This document shows, one piece after another, positions 46,832-60,072 of a stretch of DNA of 64,000 nucleotides. The DNA comes from Prunus persica (Eukaryota > Streptophyta > Magnoliopsida > Rosales > Rosaceae). Made by a program: the position numbers and the translations under genes. The stretch's first letter is position 1; each line of letters starts with the position of its first letter. The stretch lies in assembly GCF_000346465.2 (NCBI RefSeq), contig NC_034012.1, forward strand, positions 25,201,107 to 25,265,106. Direction: 5' to 3'. The notes under the pieces are model-generated. The model ran no database searches and was not told the DNA's origin. It worked only from the letters and a program-made list of their open reading frames with translations.

Positions 46832-48092
46832 TGATAAGTCTATATTATATATAAATATATATATTTTATGCCTCCTTTGCTTATTTATTTATTAATTTTC
46901 TTGGATTAAATTGGTTGTTTTAATTGGTTTTGTGAGATTTGTGAAGGAATTGTGAAATAGGAGAAAGTGCGCTAAAAAGGGCAAGAAGATGAAGATTGGA
47001 GTTTAATTCAAAAGAAGCCAAGTCATTCTTTTTGTTGCAAGGAATGTTGTCAAATTTCCTAGTTCAAAATGGTTCAAATCTTATCAAGTCAAAAAAGGAG
47101 AAATAAAGAAGACCTTATTTTAGAAGGAATCCTACTTTTATAATAATTGTAATTATATCTTAGATAGGTAGGATTTGTAGGAGTATTATAAATAGGGAGT
47201 TTAAGTCATTAATCAGGAGCATCCTCCATCATCTACCCTCAAATTCCTACACATTCATTCCCATTGCCGAAACACTCAAAGGAGAGAGAGAGAGACAAAA
47301 AAGATGACCTGGAGCTAGAGTTGCTGTCGTGTAGAGATCAAATCTTCAATTGGTTTTTTCTTTCCTATGATACTATTTATCATGATTTTTTTTAAAGTTG
47401 TCATTAACTAATTTCTTTTTGTTAGGCTATGATGTAGCCTAGCCATGAATACTCAATTACTTTAGTCAATGTTAATTCCAAGTATTTTTTCATGTTGAGT
47501 ATCTATTACCATGCTTAATGCTTTGAATGTTTGGCCAATATTTAATTGTTTTGATGCTAAATTGACGATAGGGATATCCAATTTAGGGTTGCATCTTATA
47601 ATAGATGCCATGAGTTACATGATTAGACAGGGATGTTTGTCATGACTTATGTGGTTGTTTTGTAGGTTTTCCAAGGAATTTAATGGGTTTTTATTATCTT
47701 AATTCCATTACTAGGGATAGAGTGAGTTGGTAATAAGAATACTTTTGGTATAACCAGCGATGGAGTATCGAATAAAGTAGGGAAAATCAACTGTCAACAT
47801 GGAGAATAATTAGGATTAACATGCTAAGGGAATTGGGTAGAATTGGCTATGGTGAAATTGAAAGCTCTAGTGCTCTCATAACTTTAATCTCACTACTTTA
47901 TTTTTCTACGCTTGCTTTTATTCATTGTTTTAGTTAATTAATCAATCGAATCTCATCATAAATTATTCAAATAAAGTCTTGGGTTAATCACAATCGGTAC
48001 TTAGTAAATTAAATCACTCTTCGTGGGAACGACATTTCACCCATCACTGTATTACTTGGGCGAATTGTGTGCTTGCAATAAATTTCATAACA
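46832..48092 (+). mobile_element. Gypsy 3' LTR, 1261 bp
   Basis: Starts TGATAAGTCTATATTATA after the polypurine tract and ends GCAATAAATTTCATAACA. Contains CTTCGTGGGAACGACATTTC near its 3' end, a phrase common near the end of large plant Gypsy LTRs. The sequence that follows (GGCAACC) belongs to an LTR-A variant, so this element was inserted into it. Confidence 0.78.
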
Positions 48093-49030
48093 GGCAACCA
48101 GGTCTGGGTACCTAGGGTGAGTTTGAAATCCACTTCTCGACACTTAAACATAAAAACTCCATTTTTCCAAAACTCTTCCCAAATATTTTCTCGGTTTTCT
48201 CAAACAATACACCAATCTTTCAAAACCAAACTAATTCCCAAGTATGCATCATGCTTAATTAAATAGACAAAATCCCATTTTTAAACCGATTTTTTAATAA
48301 ATCGTAAATTTCATTATCTTGATTTAAACCATTTATTAATCTTTTCAAATCGTAACTAAATCCGAAACATTAAACCAAATCGTACTCAAATTGATTCACG
48401 AAATCCGTTGAAGTTCTGGGTTGAAATCTGGGGAGGAATGATAGAGGAGAGGTTGAGAAGTGTTTTGGGTGTGATATCACGGCCTGTAGTGCTTGGAACT
48501 AGCCGGCGCAACCTTTGCAACTTTTAGCAAAATTCGACAGTGCTTGGGTCGATTTTTGAATCCAAAATTCGAAGAAATATGAGGTTTTCAAAGGTGGGTA
48601 TCAGATGGGTTCTGTAGAGAAGGAGGAGGAGAACAATTTTCGTGAAGATCGCGCCACCAACTATTGCTGGATGGCATTGGAATATCGCCTGGAAGAGGTG
48701 GAGCCACTGTGCGCGCGAGAGAGAGGAAGAGAGAGAGAGGTGGTCGAGGGAGAGAAGGCTGACCTAGGTTTTAAAAAATCCAACTTTGAAAAAATTATGA
48801 TTGTGCCATTGCACTTCCATTGACCACAACTTCTTTGTTAAAACTCCAATTTGGGCCCACTACGTGTCTACAAGCTCGTATCGACGAGCTTTATGCAATA
48901 GTGTCACGCAAATCCCACAAATCCTTACGAATAGAAAGGTGACTAACGTGACCCTATCCCAAGGGAAAAATTGTAATTTCACTATTTAAGTAAATTGAAT
49001 TAAATGATTAAATTGGGTCGGGATGTTACA
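48093..49030 (-). mobile_element. Partial LTR-A variant
   Basis: Similar in order to the second half of LTR-A (GTGAGTTTGAAA, the TTTGACCACAACTTCTTTGTTA-like block, CACTACGTGTCTAC) and ends GGGTCGGGATGTTACA. On the minus strand it would begin TGTAACATCCCGACCC, so it is a diverged subfamily. The left portion is lost beyond the Gypsy LTR. Confidence 0.7.
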
Positions 49031-51939
49031 TTGGACCCCTGATATATCGATTCCGTCATAACTTCTGCTTGAAAATGATGTAAATCTCTATTCCCATAAA
49101 TAAGATAAGCTTTGGACAAGATCGTTAGTGCAATATATATGTATAGTTATATAAAATATTCAAAAATTCAAAGTAAAAGAAATAAAGCATTCTGCAGAAT
49201 TTAATTAGTCATATATTGTATTGCCAATTTAGAATGATGAAGGTAGAGATTACTTATCTTGATCTTCATAGCCACCATTAGAGAAATTAACTTGCTATAG
49301 CAATCAAGTGTTTACCTATTTGCATAACCAACGAAAAATGCTTGTGCCAACAAATTTTATGGCATTACACCAAAGTTTTCAATTAAATTGCATAAAATGG
49401 CAATTAAGAATAGTTTGGAAATCAAATATGTGTAGTGTCCAACAATGTGAAATGAAATCAAAACAATTGAAGCAATCAATATGAAGCTTTTGACAAAATT
49501 GAATTGACTCACTAATTTTTCTGGATTCAACCTTCAGTTTAAAAGCAATAATAAAAACTATATAAATTGTCCCATTTAAATACTAGTGGAAAGCTTCTAC
49601 AACAGAAATTATAAAACCAATTACTCAAAACTGAAACCGTTACAGTCAAAATATACAAAATGATTTCTACACAAAATCTGGGTAATAAAATACAACGTAA
49701 ATAAGTAATAAAAATTTGAAAATATATATAGGCATATATGAACAAAATAAAACTGTCAAATTTAATTTCTCCATAAATGTAAAAGATCTAATTCTCAATA
49801 AATTGAGGTTGGTTCCAAAACAGTTGTATCAGGTAACTAGCTAATGCTTTTATAGTTGTTGACTGCTTCAAAATTAATTTTAAAACAAGAACAATGGCAA
49901 TAAAATCTCATAAACCTTTCTGCCCCTTTTTGCAACATAAATATTTATAATATTATCAAAATATTAAGTGACAAAATCAATACACACATTAAAGATAAAA
50001 TTGGTCAAACCAAAATCAAATTAACGCAAAAAATTGGTCAGACACAATAAGTGACAATAAAATGTACCAACAATATCATAATGAGATTTAAAACATTTAA
50101 AGCAATTGAAATTGTATAGACGTCATGAAAGCTTGAAACTGCATCTACTTAAAATAAATAGCAATTTTCAATTTGAAAATCCAATACAAATGCAAAAGTT
50201 TCAGTCAAAGAGTTAAAAGGTATTAAGGCAATAACTGTACGGGAAGAAAACAACTTTAATATACAAAGACTTTAGATTGTTATAAAAGATATAGTTTTTC
50301 TCTTTCCGTAAAGCCAAATACAAAAATATTTATATTATAAATAACATATAAACAAATTGGAAAGCTATTAAGCTACAATGAAACTGAAGAAAAAAAAATT
50401 GATAGGTAAGTAAAAGCAAAATAAATTATAAGTAAGAAGGTGAGCTTGGTACGGTGAAGCACGTCAAAGATACTGTCCTAAAGCCCTTGTACCCTCCCTA
50501 CGTGCAGGTACTGACGGTCTACAAGACTCCAAGATACGACCCCTTGTACACAAACTCAAGATCCACAATGAGCACGTTCATAGACGGATGTAGGCATCCA
50601 AGTCACTGAACCATTGCCCAAAATAATAATATAAGTAGAGAAAGTATAAAAAGTTGAAGATGAGAGAATTAGATTGTGGTGGTGATTGTGGTATATGATA
50701 TTCTGATGGTGTATTGTGGTTGTTCAAATGTGAAGGAAGAGTGGCTTTTTATAAGCATCTAATAACATGTAACCTTCACCCCATTAATCTAGAAAATTAA
50801 GGCATTCAATATATAAATAAAACTTGAAAATTAAATATTTATAACCCCCACAATAAATAAAACAAAACAGCCAAAATAATTAAATAAATAAAAACAGTTA
50901 AATTTTTAAAACCTTTTTAAAATTCCAACAGTAAGAATCATTCATGTGAATTGATTTCTTGAATGCCTAATATAAACATCATACTATTAGAGTTCTTGTG
51001 ATGTTCATATTCTCTTCAAACTTAATGGGTTTCCTTATATGATTAAATCGAAGTATTAAACACACCTAGATTGATTGTGTAGGAAACACAAGTATTGTAG
51101 CAAACTAACATGCACATTACTTATCTTAGAGAGATCAATGCATCTTGAGCTACTAAAACCCGATCTTGATTGTGAACATCTTCATCAATGTGTCAAGAAT
51201 TTATTACTTAAAAGTGTTCGTGAACATGAGTAGAATTGTTTAGGGGTGGATTTCAAAAACTCTAGTGTTTGTCATCATATTAAATTACACGTTGTTAATC
51301 ACATTTGTTGATCTTGCTAAAATTAGAGTTCAGTTACATTTTAAGCATTAGAATTAGTTCACTTGAATCAAACCCCCCCCCCCCCCCCTTCTCTTTTCCC
51401 ATTTTTTGTTTTGTATATGTGTTGGTTGAAGTCGTGAGTGTTCTTTCCACTGACTTCTGCTAACTTTTGTAGATGTGTTTGCCATTTGGCCTATGTTGAG
51501 TTCTTCATTTTTTCGTGCTAAATCCAACCATATAAAGAACGTAAAATTTGGATTAACAGTTTGAAAGTTAGAGTCAAAAACGGGACAAGGGTCGAAACTA
51601 GAAAACATAGGAAGTTCATAAATTCCTCTCTGACCGCTACAGTGCCCAGTGATAAAGAAGCGATAAAATGGTGATAAATCAGTGATAAAGTGGTGATACA
51701 GGAGTGATACAAAATGCTTATTGTGTTTACCTTTGGTTTCTTGTTCTGTTTCATTTCTTTTACTTTTCTTTACTCATTTATAATATCCGATTTGTATTTT
51801 ACCTTTGTGTTGTGTTAAATAAGTGCTCTTTATATACTCAAACTAGACCTTTGTAGCCTCCAATTCCTCGTGGGAACAATCCCGTATTTACAAATCTATA
51901 CTCTAATAGATTCGTACACTTTAGGGTATTTTTAATTGG
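49031..51939. other. AT-rich region without supported genes
   Basis: Long stretches of A/T-rich DNA with short spurious frames. A GC-richer block at 50440-50640 (CCCTCCCTACGTGCAGGTAC) could be part of an unrecognised element. A C-run of about 17 lies at 51370-51387, a GTGATAAA-type minisatellite at 51648-51712, and an LTR-end-like phrase TCGTGGGAACAATCCCGTAT at about 51868-51887. Confidence 0.45.
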
Positions 51940-53329
51940 ATGATTAGCACATTAACAATTTATGTACAATCAATTTATAGCAATTTAATTTATAAATTTA
52001 TTTCACCGCACATTTACATTTAAATAAAGTATGGTGCGAGATTATCGTCCATATCAGCAATTTATTTACAAGCAATTTATAGCAATTTATTTTATGAATT
52101 AATTGTGTGATATGATGAGTTTTACCGCATACAGAGATCAGGACTAGAAGTTCCATGATCCTCATCATACAACTACATCGGGACTTGAAGATTCTTGATG
52201 ATGATAATGATATGAGAGCTGCCAGTCTCTTTGGTACTATATTTGTAAACAAGAGATTGGACCTGAAGATCCTTGATCATTGACATATAAATAAGGACAT
52301 GGAGTTCCTTAATATTGTAATAGTACCGTATTGATTAATAGTGCTGTATAAATGAATAGTAATTGTAGTGGCAAATGTACTGTACGCATGAATAGACAAG
52401 TATTCATGACCTGATGAGTAGTATCGTATACATGAATATTGACGTATACATAAATATTAACCATTTTGGGTAAACCATCACTATATACAAAAGTGAACAT
52501 GCAGTTCCTTAAACTCATGGATGAGCAATTAAATGAGAAGTCAGAAGCTCCTCAAAACATGGACAATTATGTAAGGGCCTAAAGTCTCGAAATATGTATG
52601 GGGAATTATAAAAATATCCATACCATGAAAATATGCGATTTTGGCCTAAAGTTCAAAATCTGACAATATTGAGAACCTGAAGTTCCAGTAGTTAAATGGA
52701 CAACCCTTGAGGTATTATAGCATATTATGATACACCACATATTTCTTTGGCATAAGAAAATGATGAATTTAATAAAGTTCGATTCTGTTATAATCGACAC
52801 CTCAAGAAATATATTTTGTGAATTCCGATTGTTAAGAATACATCGTGAAATGGATAATATCAGGATAAGCCTCAAAGGATGAATTAAGGCTCCCCACATA
52901 TTTTATTATATTATGTGATCTGGGCCAAAAGCCCATGGATCCAAATATATGAGAAATCTCTAACCTGAAGTTTTGGGTATATAGTAGTTAATGTTCTTCA
53001 CTACTATATTGCAATATTATCATGGCTTTTACTCAATTTATATTTCATGCTCATTTCAAAAGGCAAATAAATTTTCAAGTCAGGTTTAACTCGGGCCAGA
53101 AGTTCCGGACTCACATTCATTGAAATATGTAATTTAAGAGATTTGATGTGGTTATTTGAACCTATAAGGCACAAGGTTCCAAACTGTCATTTTGAAAAGA
53201 CGTAAAAACCACAAGGGCAAGTTTAAGAATTTACCCAATCATTATAACAAGAAAGGAGCATACAACATATAGAATCTTTTCACCTGCAAGGAAGGAGTAG
53301 GCTCTATAAAATCTATAAAATTCCATTAT

Positions 53330-53940
53330 GTTCTGAAAGCCTCTGAAGGAAGAGGACGACGCCTCTTAAGCTTAGTTATGAGCCTCTTGGTCTCCCAGAA
53401 TCTTTTCATTGAAAATCTGCAGCATGTCAAGCCTTGTCTGCGTATTAATGTAGTATGAACTCACTAGTTTCAACAAGGCCTTATTTTCCTTTTTAAGTAT
53501 CTCAACCTCTTGTTGAGACTCATGAAGCATTCTCTGAAGAGACGAATTTTTAGTGTTAAGCTAATGAATCTCGTTTTCTCTGGCATGCAAACGATCAGCC
53601 ATGTTAGAAACAGAAGCAGCACTCTGAATGCTAAAAACCATTGAGTCATCAATAGCCTCTTCGTCAGACTTTCCTGTTAACAATATTTCATCCATAGGAG
53701 TAAGGAAATTCATAGCCACTATGGCAACAATCATATCATTCATCATCACAGAATCATTAATCGTGAGACGATTTTGAGATTCATCATCATCACGATTAAT
53801 GATTCTGTGATGATGAATCTCAAAATCGTCTCACGATTAATCAACAAAGGATGGACGCCAGACGATTTTAAGATTTTGGGTTATTTTGGGAGCAACATTT
53901 AAATCAAGATGCTTTGGGAGAGAAGAAGAGAAAGCCATTT
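53330..53940 (-). pseudogene. Decayed relative of the antisense coiled-coil frame
   Basis: Minus-strand pieces include SFSSLPKHLDLNVAPK-like N-terminal codons, MMNDMIVAIVAMNFLTPMDE, SDEEAIDDSMVFSIQSAASV and SNMADRLHARENEI, matching the protein at 31832-32383. An inverted duplication (53756-53841), frameshifts and an in-frame stop after the NEI segment break it. Confidence 0.8.
53756..53841. repeat. Perfect 33-bp inverted repeat
   Basis: Arms 53756-53788 and 53809-53841 (ATTAATCGTGAGACGATTTT...CATCATC and its exact complement) are separated by 20 bp that also mirror the sequence before the left arm. It looks like a template-switch or hairpin-copying event inside the decayed frame. Confidence 0.9.
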
Positions 53941-56145
53941 TAAAAGGGTTTCAAGGAAAGTCTTAGAAAAGCTAAATTTTCAGAAAATGAAAGGAAGTTG
54001 AGTTGAAACGCAGTTACTCCAATCAAGCCTTGCAGAGGCAATATCTATAGATGAAAATGTGGCACCGTTTCCAGGATCCCAATATTTTCTCAGATCCCCA
54101 TATTCTCTTTTTTTTTTTCCCAAATTCCAAAACTTCACGCGGCCTCCATTAATGTCTGTTGGCACTTTAAGGGTTCTCAAGGACTATTTTTGTCAAAGCC
54201 GCCTTGCTTTTCGGATTTCACGGAGTTACTTTTTTCAAAGCATCTCGAGAACCTCACAAATTTCCATAGTTAATTTGAGATTCATCGGATCAAACTGTTC
54301 CTCTAATTTGTGTATAAATATGTTACCAACGAAATTTTCTTTGTAGAATACATCCAATTTTCTCCAGCTTTCTCCATATCTAGTGATGCAATATCCATTT
54401 GTTTTTCCTATCAATGAGTGCTCGATGCGCTTGAGAAGCGAGACTATCCCTAATCACGTTTCAGCTAGATCAGGGAACTGTAAGGACGACTACATGCTCT
54501 AATCTCTTGAAGTTCTTCTAAGGTAGGAGAAATGAGAGTTTGTTGTCTGTTACCTCAGTAGTTTCCTTCCCTGATTTCTTACCTACCTTGCAATCAATAT
54601 CACAATTCTTTGTATCTTTTCTTTCTTTTTACAACTCTCTGTTCATAAGTGATTTTGTTTCTTTAGAATGAAAATCTGAAGAACAAATCCATGTAGTGAA
54701 CCTAACACTGAGGTTTTTATTTATTTATTTACACATATAGAAGAATTGTGATTTTTGCTCTTGCAGGATATAACTAGATCATCAAGCATTACATTGTATT
54801 TGCTGAGCCGATACGAGTTTGAACGATATTTGAGCAAAGCTTCTCCCACCTAAGGATGTAAGCAATATTTGTGTTATTTCATGCTTGTACTCTTATTTTG
54901 ATATTTTGTATGACATCCTTAAAGGTAACCAAATGGGGAGATAAGGCCGTTTCAGAAGAACGCCATGCAAATGACCATTCTAGAAGAATGGCTTGTATCA
55001 TTCTGATAAGTATTCATGAATTATTAATGCAAATTTCATATATTGGAAGTTTAATTCATTGATAATACACTGCTTAGATTAAAGTCCCATAAGAACTGAA
55101 CATGGGTATAGCAGTGATCAATATGATGCATACCTATTGCGTAGTAAATGATATGGATTGAAGTCCCGGAAGGACAATCCATTAACATGTCAATATTAAT
55201 ACGGTGCATGCCTAGTGCGTAGCAAATTATATGGTTTAAAGTCCTAGAAGGACAATTAATTGACATGTATGTATTGATCTGTGGCATGTCTGCAGCATGA
55301 CAGATATATGGGTTCTAAATGTTCCAAATCCCTAAATGGAGATTATCTAGGGCCTACTATAAAATAATGCTCTATTGGAGGTTAAGATCCACATTCTAAC
55401 ATAATTCATCCTATAAGAGATGTTTGTCTGGAAAGAGATAATAAAAGCCCCTGAAGTGGCTTCGGTACCCAAAAGCAAAAAATGCTCATAATTGATGCAT
55501 GCGCTGACAGGACCCGACCCAAATTCCACTTTGGAATATGTGTGGAACCCTATGCATGTCCTACACCTGGCAGGTGTCGGGCATAAATGTCCAGAATACC
55601 CCTCTTGCCTTGAACTGCAAAATGAAAAACACACTTAAGGGTTTAACTTATGCTGGAAAACCAGTAGAGTTTCCCCTAAAAAACGGATATTTCCCAATAA
55701 ATTTTACACCTGTAAAAATATGCAGTTAAAACTGAAATTCAAATCCCAATCGTTCAGCATGCATTAGATAAATAACTTTAAAAAGTTTCAGACCTCATTA
55801 TACCAAATAAGTCATTCTGCCATCTTAAACTGGTCTCAATTCTTAGAATAACATGAATATGTTATCAAGTTCCAATATAACTTAACTGAACAAATTGTCA
55901 ACACTTGATCTTGTGGCCGCACCTAGTAACTCTAGGTTGCCCTCATACCCTTTCAAAGGGATCAAGCCATACGTGGTTCTTTCACTTTTCACAGTAGCAC
56001 TTGTATATCTTCATCAATTGTTATTTTTCAATGTAATTTGCAAATCAAACCACTGAAACTCAACCAAGGGCTGTTGATGTTAGAACAATCTTCCACTCAT
56101 CCCACATGTGCATAAATAAATAAATAAATAAATATTATATATAAA

Positions 56146-57586
56146 ATTAACTTATTACCTATAAGTAGGAAAACGAGAAAATTATTAAAATAGCATTGAT
56201 CACGTGAAACCTTAATGGTAACAATTTAAATAAAATATGTTTCCCTCTTTCACAAGTGAAAACAAATTCATCACTTAAGAAAATAATTGTGAATTATATA
56301 AAATCCTTAAAACATCCGTAGCACCGCAAATTTGACACAATTTTTTAACCATTAGATTTGACTACAATGAATGGTTAAGATTAAACAAATTAATTCTTTT
56401 TATTTAAATAATTATTTCTTTAAATTAATTTTAATTAACTTACTATAATATTTTATCTCTCTTCATTTACGTTTTCCCAACTTACTAAAAGCATTAACAT
56501 TTTCTCTCACGTCATCTTCTTCTTCATGCCTTAACTTCTGTTTTTTCTTCTTCTTCCAAATCTTCTCTCTGCCTTTAACAGTTTCTCTATTACTACCAGC
56601 ACTAAACAAGAAGTAGCTCTTCTCCCTCCCATATTTCACATGTTAGCCATTAATTTTTTCCCCCTAAGATTTCAATCAATATAATAAATAAATGGTATGA
56701 TCTAATTCTCTTAGTATGAATTTTTTTTCCTGATCCTTTTTTTTTTTTTTAAATTTGTTTGGGGTTTGGTTCAACTACTGTCTTTGTCTATCTTGCAGCA
56801 AAATTTGGAGAGGTTTATCTTGTAGTCATGTATGTTGGTTCTTTTGTTATTTTCTTGAGCTTTGAGTCTCTAAATCCTTGGATTACTTTCTATTCGAATT
56901 TCTTTTTCCTCTTACATTTGTGGATTTCTTAATGTCTTTTACCATGAGAAGTTCAAGTTCATTCTCAAACAGTTTAGCACCTAACTGCAGCAGAAAGTAT
57001 CCATAGCTTCTTAGCACAATAAACAACTAAGATTTTCAAACAATCTCCAGAATATTTAGTGAAAATTACAGTAAGTGTTGGAGTGGAAAAATCTAGAATA
57101 GATCCTTGCGTGTTTGGAGATCAACTCAGAACTTTGTTTCCAAATAAAGGAAAATCAATTAAATAAATAAAAAAAGTTCAAACTCAAAATGTGAGAATAA
57201 ATGAGATTGGAGGAGATGGAGAGATTTTAGTCTACATTTATGCTACCTTGAAAAGTGGTAAGTTTAATATTTTATTTTATTTGTTATGTTATCGAAATAA
57301 AATAAATAAATAATAAGATCACATTTAATCTTAGCCGTTGAAAGCGCTTGCATCTAAAGGCTATAAAATTGTGTCAAAACTTTTGTCAAATTTGTGGTGC
57401 CACGGATCCGCCCCCAATTAACTTATAATCTATAAGTAGGAGAACGAGAAAATTATTAAAATAGCATTGATCACGTGAAACCTTAAGGTCAATAAAAAAA
57501 CAATTTAAATAAAATATGTTTCCCTCTTTCACAAGTAAAAACAAATTCATCACTTAAGAAAATAATTGTGAATTATATTAAATCCT
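56146..57586. mobile_element. 1.1-kb TIR element between ~168-bp direct repeats
   Basis: The insert (about 56313-57415) has ends CATCCGTAGCACCGCAAATT on the left and, read inward from the right, GGATCCGTGGCACCACAAAT followed by TTGACA; these are inverted repeats of about 24 bp with two differences. On both sides is the same LTR-A stretch (56146-56312 and 57416-57586: ATAAGTAGGAxAACGAGAAA, GATCACGTGAAACCTTAA, ATGTTTCCCTCTTTCACAAG). The interior has CT-rich, leader-like sequence and no transposase. Confidence 0.75.
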
Positions 57587-57804
57587 TAGAACTTAGAAAA
57601 CTCTCAATCCTTGTATCATAAGTTGGGAAACATATATTAAAACCTTCACCAATAAGTACCAAGATAAAATTATAAATTTTAGTTTAAAACATCTCAAAAT
57701 TCAAATACTCTCCACCTAGGTGTACCCTCATTCATAACCCGTCAAATCCACTAATATTCTGTCAATTCTAATAATATTCCGTTAATTCCAAGTACCATGT
57801 CCAT

Positions 57805-57960
57805 TACATCCTCGCAGAACTCAGGGGACACGTACTCAGCCTGAGATCGCATATCTTTGCAGAACTCGGGGGACACATAGTCAGCCAAAGAATGCACATC
57901 CTTGCAGTAATAAGGGGACAAGTAGTTAGCCCGAGAAAACATATTCTGGCACCACACGGT
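57805..57960. repeat. Tandem repeat in LTR-A copy 3
   Basis: About three units with CATCCTCGCAGAACTCAGGG and GACACGTACTCAGCCTGAGA type words; positionally equivalent to the arrays at 10610-10850 and 15178-15395. Confidence 0.8.
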
Positions 57961-58043
57961 TCAGGCGTCTCTGTTGCTCGTGGGGCATCATCATAAATGA
58001 CTAAACTTTTCCAAAGGCAACCTGGGAGGGGGGAGGGGGGGGG

Positions 58044-58203
58044 NNNNNNNNNNNNNNNNNNNNNNNNNNNNNNNNNNNNNNNNNNNNNNNNNNNNNNNNN
58101 NNNNNNNNNNNNNNNNNNNNNNNNNNNNNNNNNNNNNNNNNNNNNNNNNNNNNNNNNNNNNNNNNNNNNNNNNNNNNNNNNNNNNNNNNNNNNNNNNNNN
58201 NNN
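58044..58203. other. Assembly gap (160 N)
   Basis: A run of N after a G-rich tract (GGGAGGGGGGAGGGGGGGGG). By alignment with the other LTR-A copies (15450-15480) hardly any sequence is needed here, so the gap is probably the G-run itself and the true length may be short. Confidence 0.99.
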
Positions 58204-59578
58204 GGTACTCCTGTGGTAGGTTTGAAAACCATATTTTGAAACTTATCATAAACTTTCCCTTATTTCACAAATCCATTTTCCAAATCTTTTATCAACTTTC
58301 CAAAAATCAGTTCTCAATTACATTTAAATTTGTACCACCTACTATTGAGAATAGCATTTATGATTCATCTATTTCAAGCCACTGAGTATATATTAAATAT
58401 AGGCATATATTAGACATTTAATTAATTTCTTATCCACACCAAAATCCGGTTAATAAGCTGTTCTCAACTTTACACAATCAAACATAATATAATATCCTTA
58501 GAAAGTATAAGCGATTACATAGTAACTCATAAACATTTAAATAATCCAATACCACTCAGTCATATACTTTAATATAATAATAATAATAATAAAAAATAAA
58601 TAATGTTAGATAAAAACCCCTAGAAATCCTATATTGGTCAATGGGGCCTAGGGGATCCACGACCTTCGATTTCCTATCCGAAAGTTTCTACAAGTTCAGC
58701 CAAGTCTACTAAACACGTTCTGCAAGTTTGATCTCGATCGAGCGATCGGATTGCTCACGATCGCGCAGTCGGATTGCTTATGATCGCACGATCGGATGGT
58801 TACCGTTTATCCTAAACTTTAAATTATTGATCGGAGCATTCGGGACTCCACTTCACTCTCCGTAAATTCCTACACGATCCTAGAAGTGCCTAGATCAACA
58901 TAAGTGAAAATGGAGTCGATCCAACGGTCTAAACATATCGAACCCGAATAATCCCTAGTATGAGATATTTGATCGATAGTCAAACGATACCCAAATTCAA
59001 ATCCGAACATACCATCATGCTCGGAACGACATGGGGAACATTTTAGGACCCAAAGGCCCGCCAAAAAGTGGCCCACGTGCCGCCACACTCCTCCGCAACA
59101 CGTGGGTGTCCATAGTAATTCCGGTGATAGGAAAATTTTTAAACTGCCGATGAAGACCCATACCTACATGATCAGAACAATGAGTGGAGCAACATTTATT
59201 CTTGGACCATGGCCAAAAAGTGGTCGGAGATAGCCGGAATTACAAACCGAAACTGGCCAAAACTTTAAGCGATAATTTGAAATCCAAAACGCAGAAATCA
59301 ATCATATTCAACCCAACCATCAGCTAGAACACATTGAGAGGATGAAAAAGAATATCTAGATCGATGAAAATGGTGGCCGGAATCACCCAAACGAACTCTG
59401 TGGAAGTTTTGAGTAAAACCGGAGACTTTTCTCGATATTCTGGCGAGCACAGGCGGTGGTGGCGGCTGGGAAGGGTCGGGATGGGTAGGCGACGTCGCGC
59501 TGGTTCTTTTGGATGTTACGACAGTCGCCCAAAAAGCCACTAGATGAATAGTAATAGCAAAGGGGTGCTGTTTCGCAT

Positions 59579-59582
<4 letters not shown>

Positions 59583-59619
<37 letters not shown>
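59583..59619. repeat. (AG)n microsatellite
   Basis: Perfect dinucleotide run at the position of the CT/GA tracts in the other LTR-A copies. Confidence 0.95.
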
Positions 59620-59622
<3 letters not shown>

Positions 59623-59889
59623 TTAGGTTTTCCAAAAAAAGAGAAAAACTACACTTTAGTTCCTGGAGGTTTAATGTCAGTATCGAAATGGGCCACGACA
59701 TTTCTATTAAATCAATTTCATACCCAACATTTGAAAGTATTACCAATTTGCACCAACCGTTATATTTACCGTCAAAGTCAAACGTTAAATGCTGACGAGG
59801 CAGTCGTGGGACCCAACTCATAACCAAACAACAGTTAAAAGAGACCAATATGGGAGCCACCCACTAACCAATTTCAATATATATATATA

Positions 59890-60072
59890 CAGTCCCGATC
59901 TCTTGGACTACAGGAGTCCGAGAGATTGTGGTCACCTACCGTTGGATATTAATCCAATGGTTCAAAAAAGTTTCTTAAAAGGAGTGCAAGAGTGAGTGAA
60001 CGGTTGAATGTACATCCAATGGTAAGTGACCACAAATCTCTTAGACCCCTGTAGTCCAAGAGATCATGACTG
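59890..60072. mobile_element. 183-bp MITE with ~28-bp terminal inverted repeats
   Basis: The left end CAGTCCCGATCTCTTGGACT continues ACAGGAGTC; the right end read inward is CAGTCATGATCTCTTGGACT then ACAGGGGTC. Inner words GTGGTCAC and GTGACCAC also mirror. Flanked on both sides by TATATATA, so the target duplication is TA-containing but its length cannot be fixed. Absent from the other LTR-A copies. Confidence 0.8.

Larger units (their letters stand above)
51940..55504 (+). mobile_element. Second, truncated copy of the non-autonomous LTR element
   Basis: The inverse complement of roughly 30330-33690: landmarks such as GTGCTTGATGATCT-like, CTGCCAGTCTCTTTGG, AAACTCATGGATGAGCAATT and GCCCATGGATCCAAATATAT occur in mirrored order. 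Its element sense is therefore plus. Both LTRs, the bZIP piece and the repeat modules near the polypurine tract are missing. It is visibly more diverged, with stops in the frame. The right end is cut at 55505 by LTR-A copy 3. Confidence 0.82.

Noticed and set aside
57804..58249. Frames containing long runs of unknown residues.
   Set aside because: They are created by the N gap.
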